From Pseudomonas sp. ok272 (GTDB lineage Bacteria; Pseudomonadota; Gammaproteobacteria; Pseudomonadales; Pseudomonadaceae), in contig NZ_FOCB01000003.1 in assembly GCF_900109995.1 (NCBI RefSeq), positions 248,001 to 312,000 on the forward strand: a stretch of DNA of 64,000 nucleotides, read 5' to 3'. The notes under the pieces were generated by a model, which worked only from the letters and a program-made list of their open reading frames with translations, had not been told where the DNA came from and ran no database searches. Below, piece after piece: positions 8,574 through 20,343 of this stretch (the stretch's first letter is position 1; each line of letters starts with the position of its first letter). The translations under genes were made by a program, and so were the position numbers.

Positions 8574-10141
8574 GAGGCGTTATCCCTCGCGGTCGTTGCC
8601 TGAGGCACCTGGACCGGCTGCTCGAAAAAATCCGCCGCACGCTGTTGCAGCAAGGGGAACGCGCAGTACTCATGCATCCGCTCAATAGATGCCTGGGACA
8701 TACGCTGGTAATCCTGCGTACGCTCCTTGGCCATGGCATAGCTGTCCAGGTACGCCATTTTCAGCGAGCCCCAATCCGGTCGGTGACGCAGGGTGCGGTA
8801 GAGAATGCGGGTGTCCTGGGGCCAGATGGTCAGCTCTTCGCTGGCCGCAACCACGAACGCCACCTGCTCATCGATATAGTCTTGCATGGCCGTGTGGGCC
8901 GGGGCGATCACCGGTTTGCCACACGCCATGAACTCCATCAACGGCAAGCACAGACCTTCGCAGCGTGAGGCGTTGACGTAAAAGCTGGCGGCAGCATAGA
9001 GCCGCGCATACTGAGGATCGTCCAGATAGCCATGCATCACCACCACCCGACAGGCAAACGGGGACAACTGCGCCAACACCGTCATCATGTCGTCGTAGTA
9101 GGACGACAGGTCGTTGTGGGTAATCTTCAGCACCAAGGTGGCGTCCGCGGTATCCCGGAATGCCCAGCAAAATGCCGTGATCAACTGGTGCCAGTTCTTG
9201 CGTCCATCCTTGGGGTTGAACACGCTGGCATACACCACGCCGTCCACCTGGGTTTCGACCCGTGCCGTGATATCCGGGTAAATTCTCGCCGGCGGCGCGT
9301 GGGATTCAACCGGTGGTCTGCCGGCAATCGATGGCAGCAGCTTGGCAAGCCGGGACTGGGCGGCTTCAGAGAACAGGTCGCAAACCCCCTCCTGGTACCA
9401 CTGTTTCAAGAAGTGTGTGCGGCTCACCGGTTCGGCTTGCGTCTTGCCCAAGTCCAGCGCCCACATTCTCAAATAATGCTTGGCAATCACGAAGCGCCGT
9501 TTCAACGTCAAGGGCGGCGGACGCGAGGCTTCGATTTCGGCCAATTGCTCGGCCGTCAAGGTCGGCGCAGGGGGCGCGATCAACGCATCGGCGGACAAGC
9601 CGAGCACGCGGGTATCGAGAATGCAGCCTTTGATCTCCAACACCGAGCCCGGATTGATTGGCCGACTGATGTATTCGTTACGTAGGGTTGCAAAGCTTTC
9701 CCACAGCGGCGTGGGCAAGACCAGCACCGGGAAGTCTTCGCCCATGGCCCGGCGGATCGCATGCGCGGTATGACTGGAGAGCGTGATGACACGCCCCTGT
9801 CCGGCCAGTACTTGCGTCCAGTCCTGCCGCGGGTCGTTGTCCCACTGCTCGTCGGGGATGGAATCGAACTCCCAGGCGACCACGCAAATCGTCGGGCACG
9901 CGATGTCTCGCGGGGTTTTCTGCAGGGGGGTGAAGGAGACGAACAGGCTGTTCTCGCCGCTAGCGAGCAGTTGTTGATAAAGCGGGTCGACCTCGGCGAT
10001 GGAGGCCACCACATGTACTCGGCCCAGGCTTTCGAATAGCGGACGATAGGCCTTGAGAACGAAATAATAGCTGTATTCGGGACGGCCTAGGCTCTGGCAG
10101 ATCGAGCGGTCATTCACATCCGAATAAAGAATGAAGTTCAT
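8567..10141 (-). CDS. Glycosyltransferase (GT4-like), longer of a tandem pair; first gene of the operon
   Basis: A 524-residue protein, about 90 residues longer than its neighbour because of an insert around residues 170-280 rich in prolines and lysines. GT-B signatures are VFNPKDGRKNWHQLITAF, LVLKITHND and SRCEGLCLPLMEFMACGKP. It heads the minus-strand operon GT-GT-MTase-MTase-acyltransferase, whose members overlap or nearly overlap. Its promoter must lie in the 430-base space shared with the divergent rmd operon. Role proposed: transfer of modified sugars to the common polysaccharide antigen. The acceptor and donor cannot be read from the sequence. Confidence 0.85.
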   Translation of the reverse strand: MNFILYSDVNDRSICQSLGRPEYSYYFVLKAYRPLFESLGRVHVVASIAEVDPLYQQLLASGENSLFVSFTPLQKTPRDIACPTICVVAWEFDSIPDEQWDNDPRQDWTQVLAGQGRVITLSSHTAHAIRRAMGEDFPVLVLPTPLWESFATLRNEYISRPINPGSVLEIKGCILDTRVLGLSADALIAPPAPTLTAEQLAEIEASRPPPLTLKRRFVIAKHYLRMWALDLGKTQAEPVSRTHFLKQWYQEGVCDLFSEAAQSRLAKLLPSIAGRPPVESHAPPARIYPDITARVETQVDGVVYASVFNPKDGRKNWHQLITAFCWAFRDTADATLVLKITHNDLSSYYDDMMTVLAQLSPFACRVVVMHGYLDDPQYARLYAAASFYVNASRCEGLCLPLMEFMACGKPVIAPAHTAMQDYIDEQVAFVVAASEELTIWPQDTRILYRTLRHRPDWGSLKMAYLDSYAMAKERTQDYQRMSQASIERMHEYCAFPLLQQRAADFFEQPVQVPQATTARDNASC

Positions 10142-10572
10142 GGCATCCCACTGTTGAAGCCACCGGCTGCGGCAGCCTCATTTTTATGACGGTCCAGCGA
10201 CGCAGCCCCTTGCAACTACGGTGGCCGTCCAACTGCTGTACACCCGTCTACGTTCTTGTTTTTGTAGTCAGCCCGGCGTGGCCAAATGATCGCCATGCGC
10301 CCTGCTGGGTCATCGTGCTGAGGGGCATTCTAAACACATCTTTTGGGGATTCGCGAACGGCTGGCGAGAATAAGTCCGGCCGCGCAGATGAGAACTGACC
10401 AGTCACGTTCGGACCTGTTGAAATTACCGCGCAATTGGCACAGATTGACGTCCAAACAACTACAACAAAAACTTTTCACCCCTGATATCGCCGAGAAAAC
10501 CGCCTGAGTTTTCCGGGATCAAGCAGTAAATACTGGGGGTGGCGAAGTTTGCTGAGAGAGGGGGAAGGCTGC
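10142..10572. promoter_or_regulatory. Divergent promoter region between the two polysaccharide operons
   Basis: 431 bases without a convincing gene. It separates two divergent operons for the same surface polymer and must hold both promoters. The part nearest rmd (10,380-10,550) is clearly more AT-rich than the genes around it and has stretches such as CAACTACAACAAAAAC. I see no JUMPstart/ops element, no clear -35/-10 pair and no terminator. A GAGAGAGGGGGAAGG ribosome-binding tract lies just before the rmd start. Confidence 0.5.
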
Positions 10573-12455
<1,883 letters not shown>

Positions 12456-12458
12456 GCC

Positions 12459-13904
12459 ATGCTGATACCTGTGATTCTTTCTGGTGGCGCCGGCACGCGG
12501 CTGTGGCCGGTTTCCCGCGAGGGCCACCCCAAGCCGTTCATGGCCCTGCCCGACGGCGAGACGCTGCTGTGCAAGACCTATCGACGGGCCGCGGCACTGC
12601 TCGGCAGCCACGGCGATATCGTCACGGTGACCAACCGTGACTACTACTTCCAAAGCAAGGATCACTTCCAGGATGCCGACCTGGGCGGCCATCATCGCGG
12701 CCACTTCGTGCTCGAACCGGTGGGCCGCAACACCGCCCCGGCCATCGCCGCCGCGGCCTTGTCGCTGCAAGCGCTGCACGGTGACCAGGCAATCATGGTG
12801 GTGATGCCCGCCGACCACCTGATCCAGGATGAAGAAGCCTTCAAGCGCGCTGTCACCCACGCGGTGCGCCTGGCCGAAGCTGGTCACCTGGTGACGTTCG
12901 GCGTGAAGCCTACCGCGCCGGAAACCGGGTTTGGCTACATCGAGCGCGGCGAGCACCTTGATGACCAGGGCGCCGCCAGGGTCGCGCGCTTCGTCGAGAA
13001 GCCCGACCTGCAAACCGCCACGCACTACCTCGAAAGCGGCAACTTCCTGTGGAACTCAGGCATGTTCTGCTTCTCGGTCGGTACCGTCCTGGCCCAATTG
13101 CGCCTCCACGCCCCGCAGTTGCTGGAACAAGCCACGGCGTGCCTGGCTGTCAGCGCCCCGGTCGAAACCGGTGGTAGCCTGCAACAGGAGTTGGCGGCGG
13201 CACACTTCGCCGAGATGACCGATATCTCCATCGACTACGCCTTGATGGAGTGCTCCGACAAGGTGGTGGTCATCCCCGCCGGTTTCGACTGGAGCGACAT
13301 CGGTTCGTGGAACGCCGTCAGTGCCCTGATCCCGGCCGACGCACACTGCAACCGCGCCAGCGGCGAAGCACTGTTCATCGACAGCCACAGCAACTTCGTC
13401 CAGAGCGACGGGCGCCTGGTGGCGACCCTGGGTGTGGAACACCTGATTGTCATCGATACCCCCGACGCCGTGCTGGTGGCCCACGCCGACCGCGCCCAGG
13501 ACGTGCGCAAGGTGGTCAAGCAACTCAAGGACAAAGCACACGAAAGCTACCGCCTGCACCGCACCGTCAGCCGGCCGTGGGGCACCTACACCGTGCTGGA
13601 GGAAGGCCCGCGCTTCAAGATCAAACGCATCGTGGTCAAGCCCGGGGCCAAGCTGTCGCTGCAAATGCACCACCATCGCAACGAACACTGGGTAGTGGTC
13701 GAAGGCATGGCCAAGGTCACCAACAATGGGACCGGTACGCACCTGGTAGCCAAGAACGAATCCACCTTCATTGCCGCCGGGCACAAGCATCGCCTGGAAA
13801 ACCCCGGGGTAATCGACCTGGTGATCATTGAGGTGCAGAGCGGCGAGTACCTGGGCGAAGACGACATCGTGCGCTTCGAAGACCAATACGGAAGGACGCC
13901 CTGA
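12459..13904 (+). CDS. wbpW: Mannose-1-phosphate guanylyltransferase / mannose-6-phosphate isomerase
   Basis: A 481-residue bifunctional type II PMI-GMP. The N-terminal nucleotidyltransferase carries SGGAGTRLWPVSREGHPKPF (residues 7-26) and FVEKPDL; the C-terminal cupin carries RPWGTYTVLEEGPRFKIKRI, MHHHRNEHW (metal-binding histidines) and the LENPG tail. It makes mannose-6-P from fructose-6-P and GDP-mannose from mannose-1-P. The phosphomannomutase step between (AlgC) is not in this window. Its position between gmd and wzm is as in the P. aeruginosa A-band cluster, hence the symbol; paralogues algA and pslB have the same activity. Confidence 0.93.
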   Translation: MLIPVILSGGAGTRLWPVSREGHPKPFMALPDGETLLCKTYRRAAALLGSHGDIVTVTNRDYYFQSKDHFQDADLGGHHRGHFVLEPVGRNTAPAIAAAALSLQALHGDQAIMVVMPADHLIQDEEAFKRAVTHAVRLAEAGHLVTFGVKPTAPETGFGYIERGEHLDDQGAARVARFVEKPDLQTATHYLESGNFLWNSGMFCFSVGTVLAQLRLHAPQLLEQATACLAVSAPVETGGSLQQELAAAHFAEMTDISIDYALMECSDKVVVIPAGFDWSDIGSWNAVSALIPADAHCNRASGEALFIDSHSNFVQSDGRLVATLGVEHLIVIDTPDAVLVAHADRAQDVRKVVKQLKDKAHESYRLHRTVSRPWGTYTVLEEGPRFKIKRIVVKPGAKLSLQMHHHRNEHWVVVEGMAKVTNNGTGTHLVAKNESTFIAAGHKHRLENPGVIDLVIIEVQSGEYLGEDDIVRFEDQYGRTP

Positions 13905-14702
13905 ATGGTCCTCAACCTGTTTCGATCCCTGAGCAGCCACCGAGGCTTCATCTTCGGCAGCGTCAAGCGCGAGTTCCAGGCGCGCTATCGCAACTCACTG
14001 TTCGGGGCGCTGTGGACGGTGCTCAACCCGTTGTCGATGATCGTTGTCTACACGGTGATCTTTTCCCACATCATGCGCGCCAAGCTACCGGGTATCGATG
14101 ACGGCATGGCCTACAGCATCTACCTGTGCGCGGGGCTGCTGGCCTGGGGACTGTTCGCGGAGATCACCCTGCGCTGCCAGAACATGTTTCTGGAGAATGC
14201 CAACCTGCTGAAAAAGATCAGCTTCCCCAAGATCTGTTTGCCGGTGATCGTGCTGCTCAATGCCGGGATCAACTTTGCGATCATCATCGCCCTGTTCGTC
14301 GGCTTCCTGCTGATCACCGGGCGCCTGCCCGGCATGGCCCTGCTGGCGCTGATTCCGCTGGTCGCCTTGCAAATACTGTTCTGCGCCGGACTGGGCATGG
14401 TCCTCGGCGTCCTCAACGTATTCTTCCGTGATGTCGGGCAGTTCTACGGGATTGTCTTGCAGTTCTGGTTCTGGCTGACGCCGATTGTCTACCCGATCTC
14501 GATCCTGCCCGAGCCGATCCAGCGCCTGTTGCAACTCAACCCCCTGACCGGCCTGATGAGCAGCTATCAGAACCTGTTCGTCTACGGTCAATGGCCGGTC
14601 TGGAGTTCGCTGTTGCCGGCCCTGGTGCTTGCCGTGTTGTTCTGCGTGATCGGGCTGCGGCTGTTTCGCCAGCGGGTCGGTGAAATGGTGGATGAACTCT
14701 GA
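13905..14702 (+). CDS. wzm: O-antigen/polysaccharide ABC exporter, membrane subunit
   Basis: A 265-residue integral membrane protein of the ABC-2 type with about six transmembrane segments. The N-terminus has the amphipathic SVKREFQARYRNSLFGALW typical of Wzm/KpsM, followed by AGLLAWGLFAEI and the LKKISFPK loop. With Wzt it moves the finished, lipid-linked D-rhamnan across the inner membrane. It follows wbpW without a gap and its stop shares one base with the wzt start. Confidence 0.94.
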   Translation: MVLNLFRSLSSHRGFIFGSVKREFQARYRNSLFGALWTVLNPLSMIVVYTVIFSHIMRAKLPGIDDGMAYSIYLCAGLLAWGLFAEITLRCQNMFLENANLLKKISFPKICLPVIVLLNAGINFAIIIALFVGFLLITGRLPGMALLALIPLVALQILFCAGLGMVLGVLNVFFRDVGQFYGIVLQFWFWLTPIVYPISILPEPIQRLLQLNPLTGLMSSYQNLFVYGQWPVWSSLLPALVLAVLFCVIGLRLFRQRVGEMVDEL

Positions 14703-15955
14703 TGGGAACCATTCGTGTAACCGACCTGGGCAAGGCCTACAAACAGTATCCTTCGCGCTGGAGCCGCCTGGCCGAATGGCTGATCCCGTTCTCACCGGTG
14801 CGCCATCGCCAGCATTGGGTGCTGCAGGATGTGAACTTCGAGATCGCACCCGGTGAGGCAGTTGGCATTGTCGGCGTCAACGGTGCGGGCAAGAGCACCC
14901 TGCTGAAGATGATCACCGGCACGACCCAACCCACCTGTGGCCAGATTCAGCTGGAAGGCCGAGTTGCCGCGCTACTGGAGTTGGGCATGGGCTTTCATGC
15001 CGACTTCACTGGCCGGCAGAACGCATTCATGGCCGGACAACTGCTGGGCATGTCGATTAAGGAAATCGAAGCCCTGATGCCCGAGATCGAACGCTTCGCC
15101 GAGATCGGCGAGGCCATCGACCATCATGTGCGCACCTATTCAAGCGGCATGCAGATGCGCCTGGCGTTCAGCGTGGCCACCGCCCGCCGTCCGGACATCC
15201 TGATCGTCGACGAAGCGCTGTCGGTGGGCGATGCGTATTTCCAGCACAAGAGCTTCGAGCGCATCCGCAGCTTCCGCAAGGCCGGCACGACCCTGTTGAT
15301 CGTCTCCCACGACCGTTCGGCGATCCAGTCCATCTGCGATTCGGCCATTCTCCTGGAGAACGGTCGCATGGCCATGTATGACAAGCCTGAAGCCGTCATG
15401 GACTACTACAACGCCATACTCGCCGAACGTGAAGGCCAGACCGTGCGTCAGGAGCAACTCGCCGATGGCCAGGTGCGCACTATTTCCGGCACCGGTGAGG
15501 CCGGCATCCTGCGGGTGCGCCTGCTCAATGAACAAGAACGCCCCATCGATGCCGCCGAAGTCGGCCAGCCCGTGGTGCTGGAGGTCCAGGTCGAAATCCG
15601 CCAGGACATCGAGCGGCTGGTGCTGGGCTTCATGATCAAAGACCGCCTGGGCCAGCCGATGTACGGGATCAACACCCACCGCCTGGACCAGGCGTTGACC
15701 GAGCTCAAGGCCGGGGAACAGATCACCTATCGATTTGCCTTCATCATGGGCCTGGGCAAGGGCAACTACTCCGTCGCCCTGAGCCTGTCACGGCTGGACT
15801 CGCACCTGGACCGCAACTTCGAATGGCGCGACTACGGCCTGGTGTTTCACGTCATCAACAACCGCCGCGAAGACTTCGTCGGCTGCGCGTGGCTGGACGC
15901 CAAGACCGACATCGTCCGCACCGCCGCACAGGTTGTCCCGGAGACTGCGCCATGA
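14702..15955 (+). CDS. wzt: O-antigen/polysaccharide ABC exporter, ATPase with C-terminal glycan-binding domain
   Basis: A 417-residue ATPase. Walker A is GVNGAGKST (58-66), signature YSSGMQMRL (146-154), Walker B ILIVDEALSVGD (166-177), and the switch His is in IVSHD. About 170 further residues after the ATPase domain form the beta-sandwich carbohydrate-binding domain of chain-length-controlled Wzt proteins, which recognises a modified non-reducing end in some systems. That is of interest here because methyl- and acyltransferases that could create such a cap are encoded next door. The stop overlaps the wbpX start (ATGA). Confidence 0.94.
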   Translation: MGTIRVTDLGKAYKQYPSRWSRLAEWLIPFSPVRHRQHWVLQDVNFEIAPGEAVGIVGVNGAGKSTLLKMITGTTQPTCGQIQLEGRVAALLELGMGFHADFTGRQNAFMAGQLLGMSIKEIEALMPEIERFAEIGEAIDHHVRTYSSGMQMRLAFSVATARRPDILIVDEALSVGDAYFQHKSFERIRSFRKAGTTLLIVSHDRSAIQSICDSAILLENGRMAMYDKPEAVMDYYNAILAEREGQTVRQEQLADGQVRTISGTGEAGILRVRLLNEQERPIDAAEVGQPVVLEVQVEIRQDIERLVLGFMIKDRLGQPMYGINTHRLDQALTELKAGEQITYRFAFIMGLGKGNYSVALSLSRLDSHLDRNFEWRDYGLVFHVINNRREDFVGCAWLDAKTDIVRTAAQVVPETAP

Positions 15956-17319
15956 CCCGCCTGCTTGTGGAGTGCACGCATGTGTTCCACAACCCCAAGG
16001 TCAACTCGGGGATTCAGCGGGTGGTGCGCAACGTCATCAATCAACTGCCCGACGCGGTGAACGGCGTGCCCTGCATCCCCGTGATCATGCTCCGGGGCAA
16101 ACTCCATCGCGTGCTGCAACTGGGGCCACTCAACATCCCGCTCTTCGATGAACTGATGCAGTTTGGCGCACGCCTGGGCCGCCTGGCCCACCGCTTCTGC
16201 GAATGGCACAAGCGCCTGGATAAACGCCTGGCTTCGCGCTGGACCCGCCGCGCACTGTATGTGTTGTATCGCCTCACGGCACTGGCCTGTTTCAGCCTCC
16301 CGCTGCGCTTGATCAATCGGCTCTACGCCTCGCAAATGCCCAAGCGCTGCCTGCCGCTGCAGCATCAACCGGGCGATCAGTTGATCTTGCTGGATTCGTC
16401 CTGGCATACCGACTTCTTTCCCTTCGCCGAACGGCTCAAGCGCGATGGCGTGGACATCGTCGCGGTCATCTACGACTTGATCCCCCTGACCCATCCGCAG
16501 TTCTACGACAACCGGCTGGTGCAGACCTACAACCAGTGGTTCGACTGGATCACCCGCACCGCCAACGGCTACATGACCATCTCCGCGACAGTGCGCGACC
16601 AGGTCCGCGAAGAGCTGCAGCGCCGACTCGGCCCAACACACGCCGACACGGTGTGGTTCGACTATTTCCACCTCGGCAGCGAGCTGGACCTGCAGGCCGA
16701 CAACGCTCGCGTCGAGCCGCGCCTGGCCCGTTTGTTCGAGACCCCGGAGCCGGTGTTCTTGATGGTCAGTACCATCGAGCCGCGCAAGAACCACGCCTAC
16801 CTGCTCGATGCCTTCGAGCGGGCCTGGGCCACCGGTTCCAAGGCCCGGCTATGCATCGCCGGGCACATCGGCTGGAAGTGCGAAGCGTTGCTGGCCCGCG
16901 TCCGCGAACACCCGGAACTGAATCGGCGCGTGTTCATGTTCAACGACTTGAGCGACACCAGCCTGGAATACGCCTATGCCCACGCCCGTGCGTTGGTGTT
17001 CCCCTCCTACGTCGAGGGCTTTGGCCTGCCCCTGGTGGAAGCCATGCAGCGCGGCTTGCCGGCCATGGGCAGCGACATTCCGGTGTTCCGCGAGATTGGT
17101 GGCGAGTTCATGGCCTATTTCGACCTCTCCAGCCCCCAGAGCCTGGCTGACCTGATCATCGGCATGGAAACCAGCGGCACCTTCCCGGCACAGCGCAACG
17201 TCAGCGAGTGGCGCTGGATCGGCTGGCGTGAAGCCAGTGCACAATTGGTCGAACGCGTCCTGGGCCATGTGCGCCCAGCCCCGGCGGCAGTGGGGAGGCA
17301 ACATGCAGATTGCCCTTAA
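15952..17319 (+). CDS. wbpX: D-rhamnosyltransferase
   Basis: A 455-residue GT4-family enzyme. Start ATG 15952 overlaps the wzt stop, and gives a protein beginning TRLLVECTHVFHNPKVNSGI, the expected N-terminus; the open frame extends further upstream but only through wzt. GT-B motifs are STIEPRKNHAYLLDAF, AGHIGWK and FPSYVEGFGLPLVEAMQRG. In P. aeruginosa WbpX polymerises the D-rhamnose trisaccharide repeats together with WbpY and WbpZ. The wbpY start lies 17 bases inside its 3' end. Confidence 0.9.
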   Translation: MTRLLVECTHVFHNPKVNSGIQRVVRNVINQLPDAVNGVPCIPVIMLRGKLHRVLQLGPLNIPLFDELMQFGARLGRLAHRFCEWHKRLDKRLASRWTRRALYVLYRLTALACFSLPLRLINRLYASQMPKRCLPLQHQPGDQLILLDSSWHTDFFPFAERLKRDGVDIVAVIYDLIPLTHPQFYDNRLVQTYNQWFDWITRTANGYMTISATVRDQVREELQRRLGPTHADTVWFDYFHLGSELDLQADNARVEPRLARLFETPEPVFLMVSTIEPRKNHAYLLDAFERAWATGSKARLCIAGHIGWKCEALLARVREHPELNRRVFMFNDLSDTSLEYAYAHARALVFPSYVEGFGLPLVEAMQRGLPAMGSDIPVFREIGGEFMAYFDLSSPQSLADLIIGMETSGTFPAQRNVSEWRWIGWREASAQLVERVLGHVRPAPAAVGRQHADCP

Positions 17320-18433
17320 CGCCCGGATCCTGCAGGCGCCGCGCACCGGCATTGGCCATTACCTGGTCGAGTTGATCAACGGCCTGGGCCTTGAGCCTGA
17401 CCTGCAGCTGTCGTTGTTCCACGGCTGGGGTTGGAGCCCCCGGGTGCCGACCGCCGCCATGCCCGGCTACTCGCGGCTCACGCCCTTGTTACGCCAGGTG
17501 CCCGGGGCCTATCAAGCCCGGCGCTGGCTGGAACAACGACGCTTCGACCAAGGCCGCACGCCTGCCATCGATCTGTATCACGAACCGAGCCTGTGGCCGC
17601 TGGCGTTCAAGGGGCCGACCATCATCACCCTGCACGACCTGACCCACCTGCACTACCCGTCGACACAGCCGGCGGCGCGCTTGAAGGAAATCGAACGCCG
17701 GCTCGCGCAGGGCGTGCAGCAGGCCAGCCTGATCCTCACCGACTCGCAGTTCGTGGCCGATGAGGCCCAGCACTACTTCGGTCTTGGACCCGAACATTTC
17801 AGGGTGGCGCCGCTGGGCGCCGCTGCACGCTTCCATCCCCGTGACAACGACGCCTTGAAGCCCGTACTGCAAGCCCACGGTGTCGAGCCTCAAGGCTACT
17901 TCCTCTGCGTGGGCACCCTGGAGCCGCGCAAGAACCTGTCCCTGGCCTTGCGCGCCCACGCCCAATTGCCCGAGAGCATGCGCCAGCGCTACCCGTTGTT
18001 GATTGTCGGCATGGCCGGCTGGAAGACCCAACAGCTCAACGATGAACTGCGCCAGGCCCTGGCCCAAGGCGATGTGTGCCTGCTGGGCTATCTACCGGAC
18101 GAGCACGTTGCCCAATTGCTGGCCGGTGCCCGGGCACTGATTTTTCCATCGCTCTATGAAGGTTTTGGCCTGCCGGTACTGGAAGCCATGGCCAGCGGTA
18201 CGCCGGTGGTCGTGACCCGCCGCTCGGCCATGCCCGAGGTGGCTGGCCAGGCGGGTAACTACGTTGAGCCCGACGATCCACAGGCGCTGTGTGAAGCGAT
18301 GAAGCGCCTGGTCGACGATCAAGCCCATTGGCAGGCATGCCGGGAAGCCGGACTGCAACAGGCAAAGCTTTTTTCCTGGCAACAGTGCGCAGCGCTTACC
18401 GCTCGCGCCTATCGCCAGGTATTGGGAGGTTGA
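17303..18433 (+). CDS. wbpY: D-rhamnosyltransferase
   Basis: A 376-residue GT4-family glycosyltransferase. ATG 17303 is preceded by GGGGAGG four bases upstream and gives the N-terminus QIALNARILQAPRTGIGHYL. Motifs are GTLEPRKNLSLALRAH, GMAGWK and FPSLYEGFGLPVLEAMASG with the two glutamates of the donor site, then TRRSAMPEVAGQAGNYVEPDD. It overlaps wbpX by 17 bases, and wbpZ follows with no gap. Together with WbpX and WbpZ it should form the D-rhamnan backbone on undecaprenyl diphosphate-GlcNAc made by WbpL, which is not in this window. Confidence 0.9.
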   Translation: MQIALNARILQAPRTGIGHYLVELINGLGLEPDLQLSLFHGWGWSPRVPTAAMPGYSRLTPLLRQVPGAYQARRWLEQRRFDQGRTPAIDLYHEPSLWPLAFKGPTIITLHDLTHLHYPSTQPAARLKEIERRLAQGVQQASLILTDSQFVADEAQHYFGLGPEHFRVAPLGAAARFHPRDNDALKPVLQAHGVEPQGYFLCVGTLEPRKNLSLALRAHAQLPESMRQRYPLLIVGMAGWKTQQLNDELRQALAQGDVCLLGYLPDEHVAQLLAGARALIFPSLYEGFGLPVLEAMASGTPVVVTRRSAMPEVAGQAGNYVEPDDPQALCEAMKRLVDDQAHWQACREAGLQQAKLFSWQQCAALTARAYRQVLGG

Positions 18434-19564
18434 ATGCGCGTCCTTCATTTTTTCAAGACCTACCTGACCGACTCGTTCGGCGGTATCGAGCAAGTGATCT
18501 ACCAGTTGTGCGAGAGCGGCGCCAAGCTGGGCATCGACAGCCAAGTGCTGACCCTCAGCGCCGACCCTACCCCGCCCGTGGTGCAACTGGGCCAGCACGA
18601 AGTGCATCGTGCCAAGCTCGACATCCAGTTCGCCTCCACCGGGTTTTCCAGGAGCGTGTTCAAACAGTTCCGTGAGTTGGCCGCCGAAGCGGACGTGGTC
18701 AACTACCACTTCCCGTGGCCATTCATGGACCTGGTGCATTTCGCCAGCGGCATGAACAAACCCTGTGTGGTCACCTACCACTCGGACATCGTTCGCCAGA
18801 AGCACCTGCTCAAGCTCTATCGACCGCTGATGAACCGCTTCCTCGCCAGCGCCGACCGCATTGTCGCCGCGTCGCCCAACTACCTGCACACCAGTGACGT
18901 CCTGCAACAGTTCAAGGACAAGACCCGGGTCATCCCCTATGGCCTGGACAAAGCCGGTTATCCACAGCCCGATGTCGCGCGCATGAACCGCTGGCGCCAG
19001 CGGCTTGGGGATAAGTTCTTCCTGTTCGTTGGTGTGATGCGCTACTACAAGGGCCTGCACATCCTGCTCGACGCCTTGAAGGACGTCGATTACCCGGTGG
19101 TGATTGTCGGTGCCGGCCCACTGGAGCAAGCGCTGCATGCCCAGGCCGCGGCATTGGGCCTGCGCAACCTCCACTTCCTCGGGCGCCTGGATGACGAAGA
19201 CAAGGTCGCGCTGCTGGAACTGAGCTACGCCATCGTCTTCCCGTCGCACCTGCGCTCCGAGGCATTCGGTATCTCGCTGCTGGAGGGGGCGATGTATGGC
19301 AAGCCGATGATCTGCAGCGAGATCGGCACCGGCACCAGCTATATCAACATCCACAACGAAACCGGACTGGTCGTGCCGCCGAGTGATCCACTGGCCTTTC
19401 GCGAGGCGATGCGCACGCTCTGGGACAACCCGGTCCAGGCCGCCGCCATGGGCGTCAAGGCCGGGGCGCGCTACCGACAACTGTTCTCCGCCGATGAGAT
19501 GGGACGCCAGTGGGCCGAGCTGTATCGGGAGCTGCTGGAAGAGAAATCCCTGTCCTATGCGTAA
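18434..19564 (+). CDS. wbpZ: Glycosyltransferase initiating/extending the D-rhamnan chain
   Basis: A 376-residue GT4-family enzyme with RVLHFFKTYLTDSFGGIEQV at the N-terminus, YHSDIVRQK, VGVMRYYKGLHILLDAL, and FPSHLRSEAFGISLLEGAMY as the donor-site region. It starts directly after the wbpY stop and is the last gene of the operon. It converges with the ABC transporter gene at 19,576, only 11 bases away, and I see no hairpin terminator between them. An exact DnaA box lies inside it at 18,958-18,966, the only one I noticed far from the origin core. Confidence 0.9.
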   Translation: MRVLHFFKTYLTDSFGGIEQVIYQLCESGAKLGIDSQVLTLSADPTPPVVQLGQHEVHRAKLDIQFASTGFSRSVFKQFRELAAEADVVNYHFPWPFMDLVHFASGMNKPCVVTYHSDIVRQKHLLKLYRPLMNRFLASADRIVAASPNYLHTSDVLQQFKDKTRVIPYGLDKAGYPQPDVARMNRWRQRLGDKFFLFVGVMRYYKGLHILLDALKDVDYPVVIVGAGPLEQALHAQAAALGLRNLHFLGRLDDEDKVALLELSYAIVFPSHLRSEAFGISLLEGAMYGKPMICSEIGTGTSYINIHNETGLVVPPSDPLAFREAMRTLWDNPVQAAAMGVKAGARYRQLFSADEMGRQWAELYRELLEEKSLSYA

Positions 19565-19575
19565 GCAGGCGCACC

Positions 19576-20343
19576 TTATCGATCGTGCAGATGCTTCTTC
19601 AAGAAGGACCGGGTGCGCTCGTGGACAGGGTGTTGCAGGATTTCCTGCGGCGTCCCCTCCTCCACGACAACCCCGCCGTCCATAAAGACGATCCGGTCGG
19701 CAACCTCACCGGCAAAGCGCATTTCATGGGTGACGATCAACATGGTCATGTGCTCCGCAGCGAGCTGCTTCATGACCAGGTTGACCTCTTCGACAAGCTC
19801 GGGGTCCAGCGCCGACGTCGCCTCATCGAACAGCATGACTTTGGGCTGCATCGCCAACGCCCGGGCAATCGCCACGCGCTGCTTCTGTCCACCCGACAGG
19901 CGAGAAGGGTACTCGTCGAACTTGTCGGCCAAGCCAACTTTCGACAAGTATTCCATTGCCAACTCGCGCGCCGCTTTTTTCGTCAGGCCCTTGAGCTTTA
20001 TCGGGCCAAGGGCGATGTTTTCATACACGGTCAAGTGCGGGAATAAGTTGAAGTGCTGGAACACCATGCCCATCTGCTGGCGCACAGCGTTTATATGCTG
20101 TTCAAACGCACGGCCTTTCAACGGCCGATTGACTTGTTCACCCTCCAGCCAGATCTCACCGTCGTTCAGTACTTCCAGGTGATTGATGGAGCGCAGCAGT
20201 GTGCTTTTGCCAGACCCACTGGGACCGATAATGCCGATGATTTGTCCGCGAGCGACGGAAAGATCGATGCCCTTGAGTACTTCCAGTGCTCCGTAAGCCT
20301 TGCGAGCACCCTTCACCTCAACCATGAACTGTGTATGGGTCAT
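19576..20343 (-). CDS. Polar amino-acid ABC transporter, ATP-binding subunit
   Basis: A 255-residue ATPase of the HisP/GlnQ type. Walker [10 protein letters not shown] (41-49), Q-loop region [20 protein letters not shown], signature LSGGQKQRV, Walker [15 protein letters not shown], switch THEM. It energises the importer formed with the two permeases and the binding protein encoded upstream on the same strand; it overlaps the adjacent permease gene by 4 bases. The substrate cannot be read from the ATPase, but the neighbouring kinase/PLP-enzyme fusion suggests an amino acid or amino-alcohol that is degraded by it. Confidence 0.93.
   Translation of the reverse strand: MTHTQFMVEVKGARKAYGALEVLKGIDLSVARGQIIGIIGPSGSGKSTLLRSINHLEVLNDGEIWLEGEQVNRPLKGRAFEQHINAVRQQMGMVFQHFNLFPHLTVYENIALGPIKLKGLTKKAARELAMEYLSKVGLADKFDEYPSRLSGGQKQRVAIARALAMQPKVMLFDEATSALDPELVEEVNLVMKQLAAEHMTMLIVTHEMRFAGEVADRIVFMDGGVVVEEGTPQEILQHPVHERTRSFLKKHLHDR

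Noticed and set aside
10142-10572. JUMPstart/ops element before the polysaccharide operon
   Set aside because: I searched by eye for GGCGGTAG-type sequences and found none that fits; RfaH-type control is not supported.
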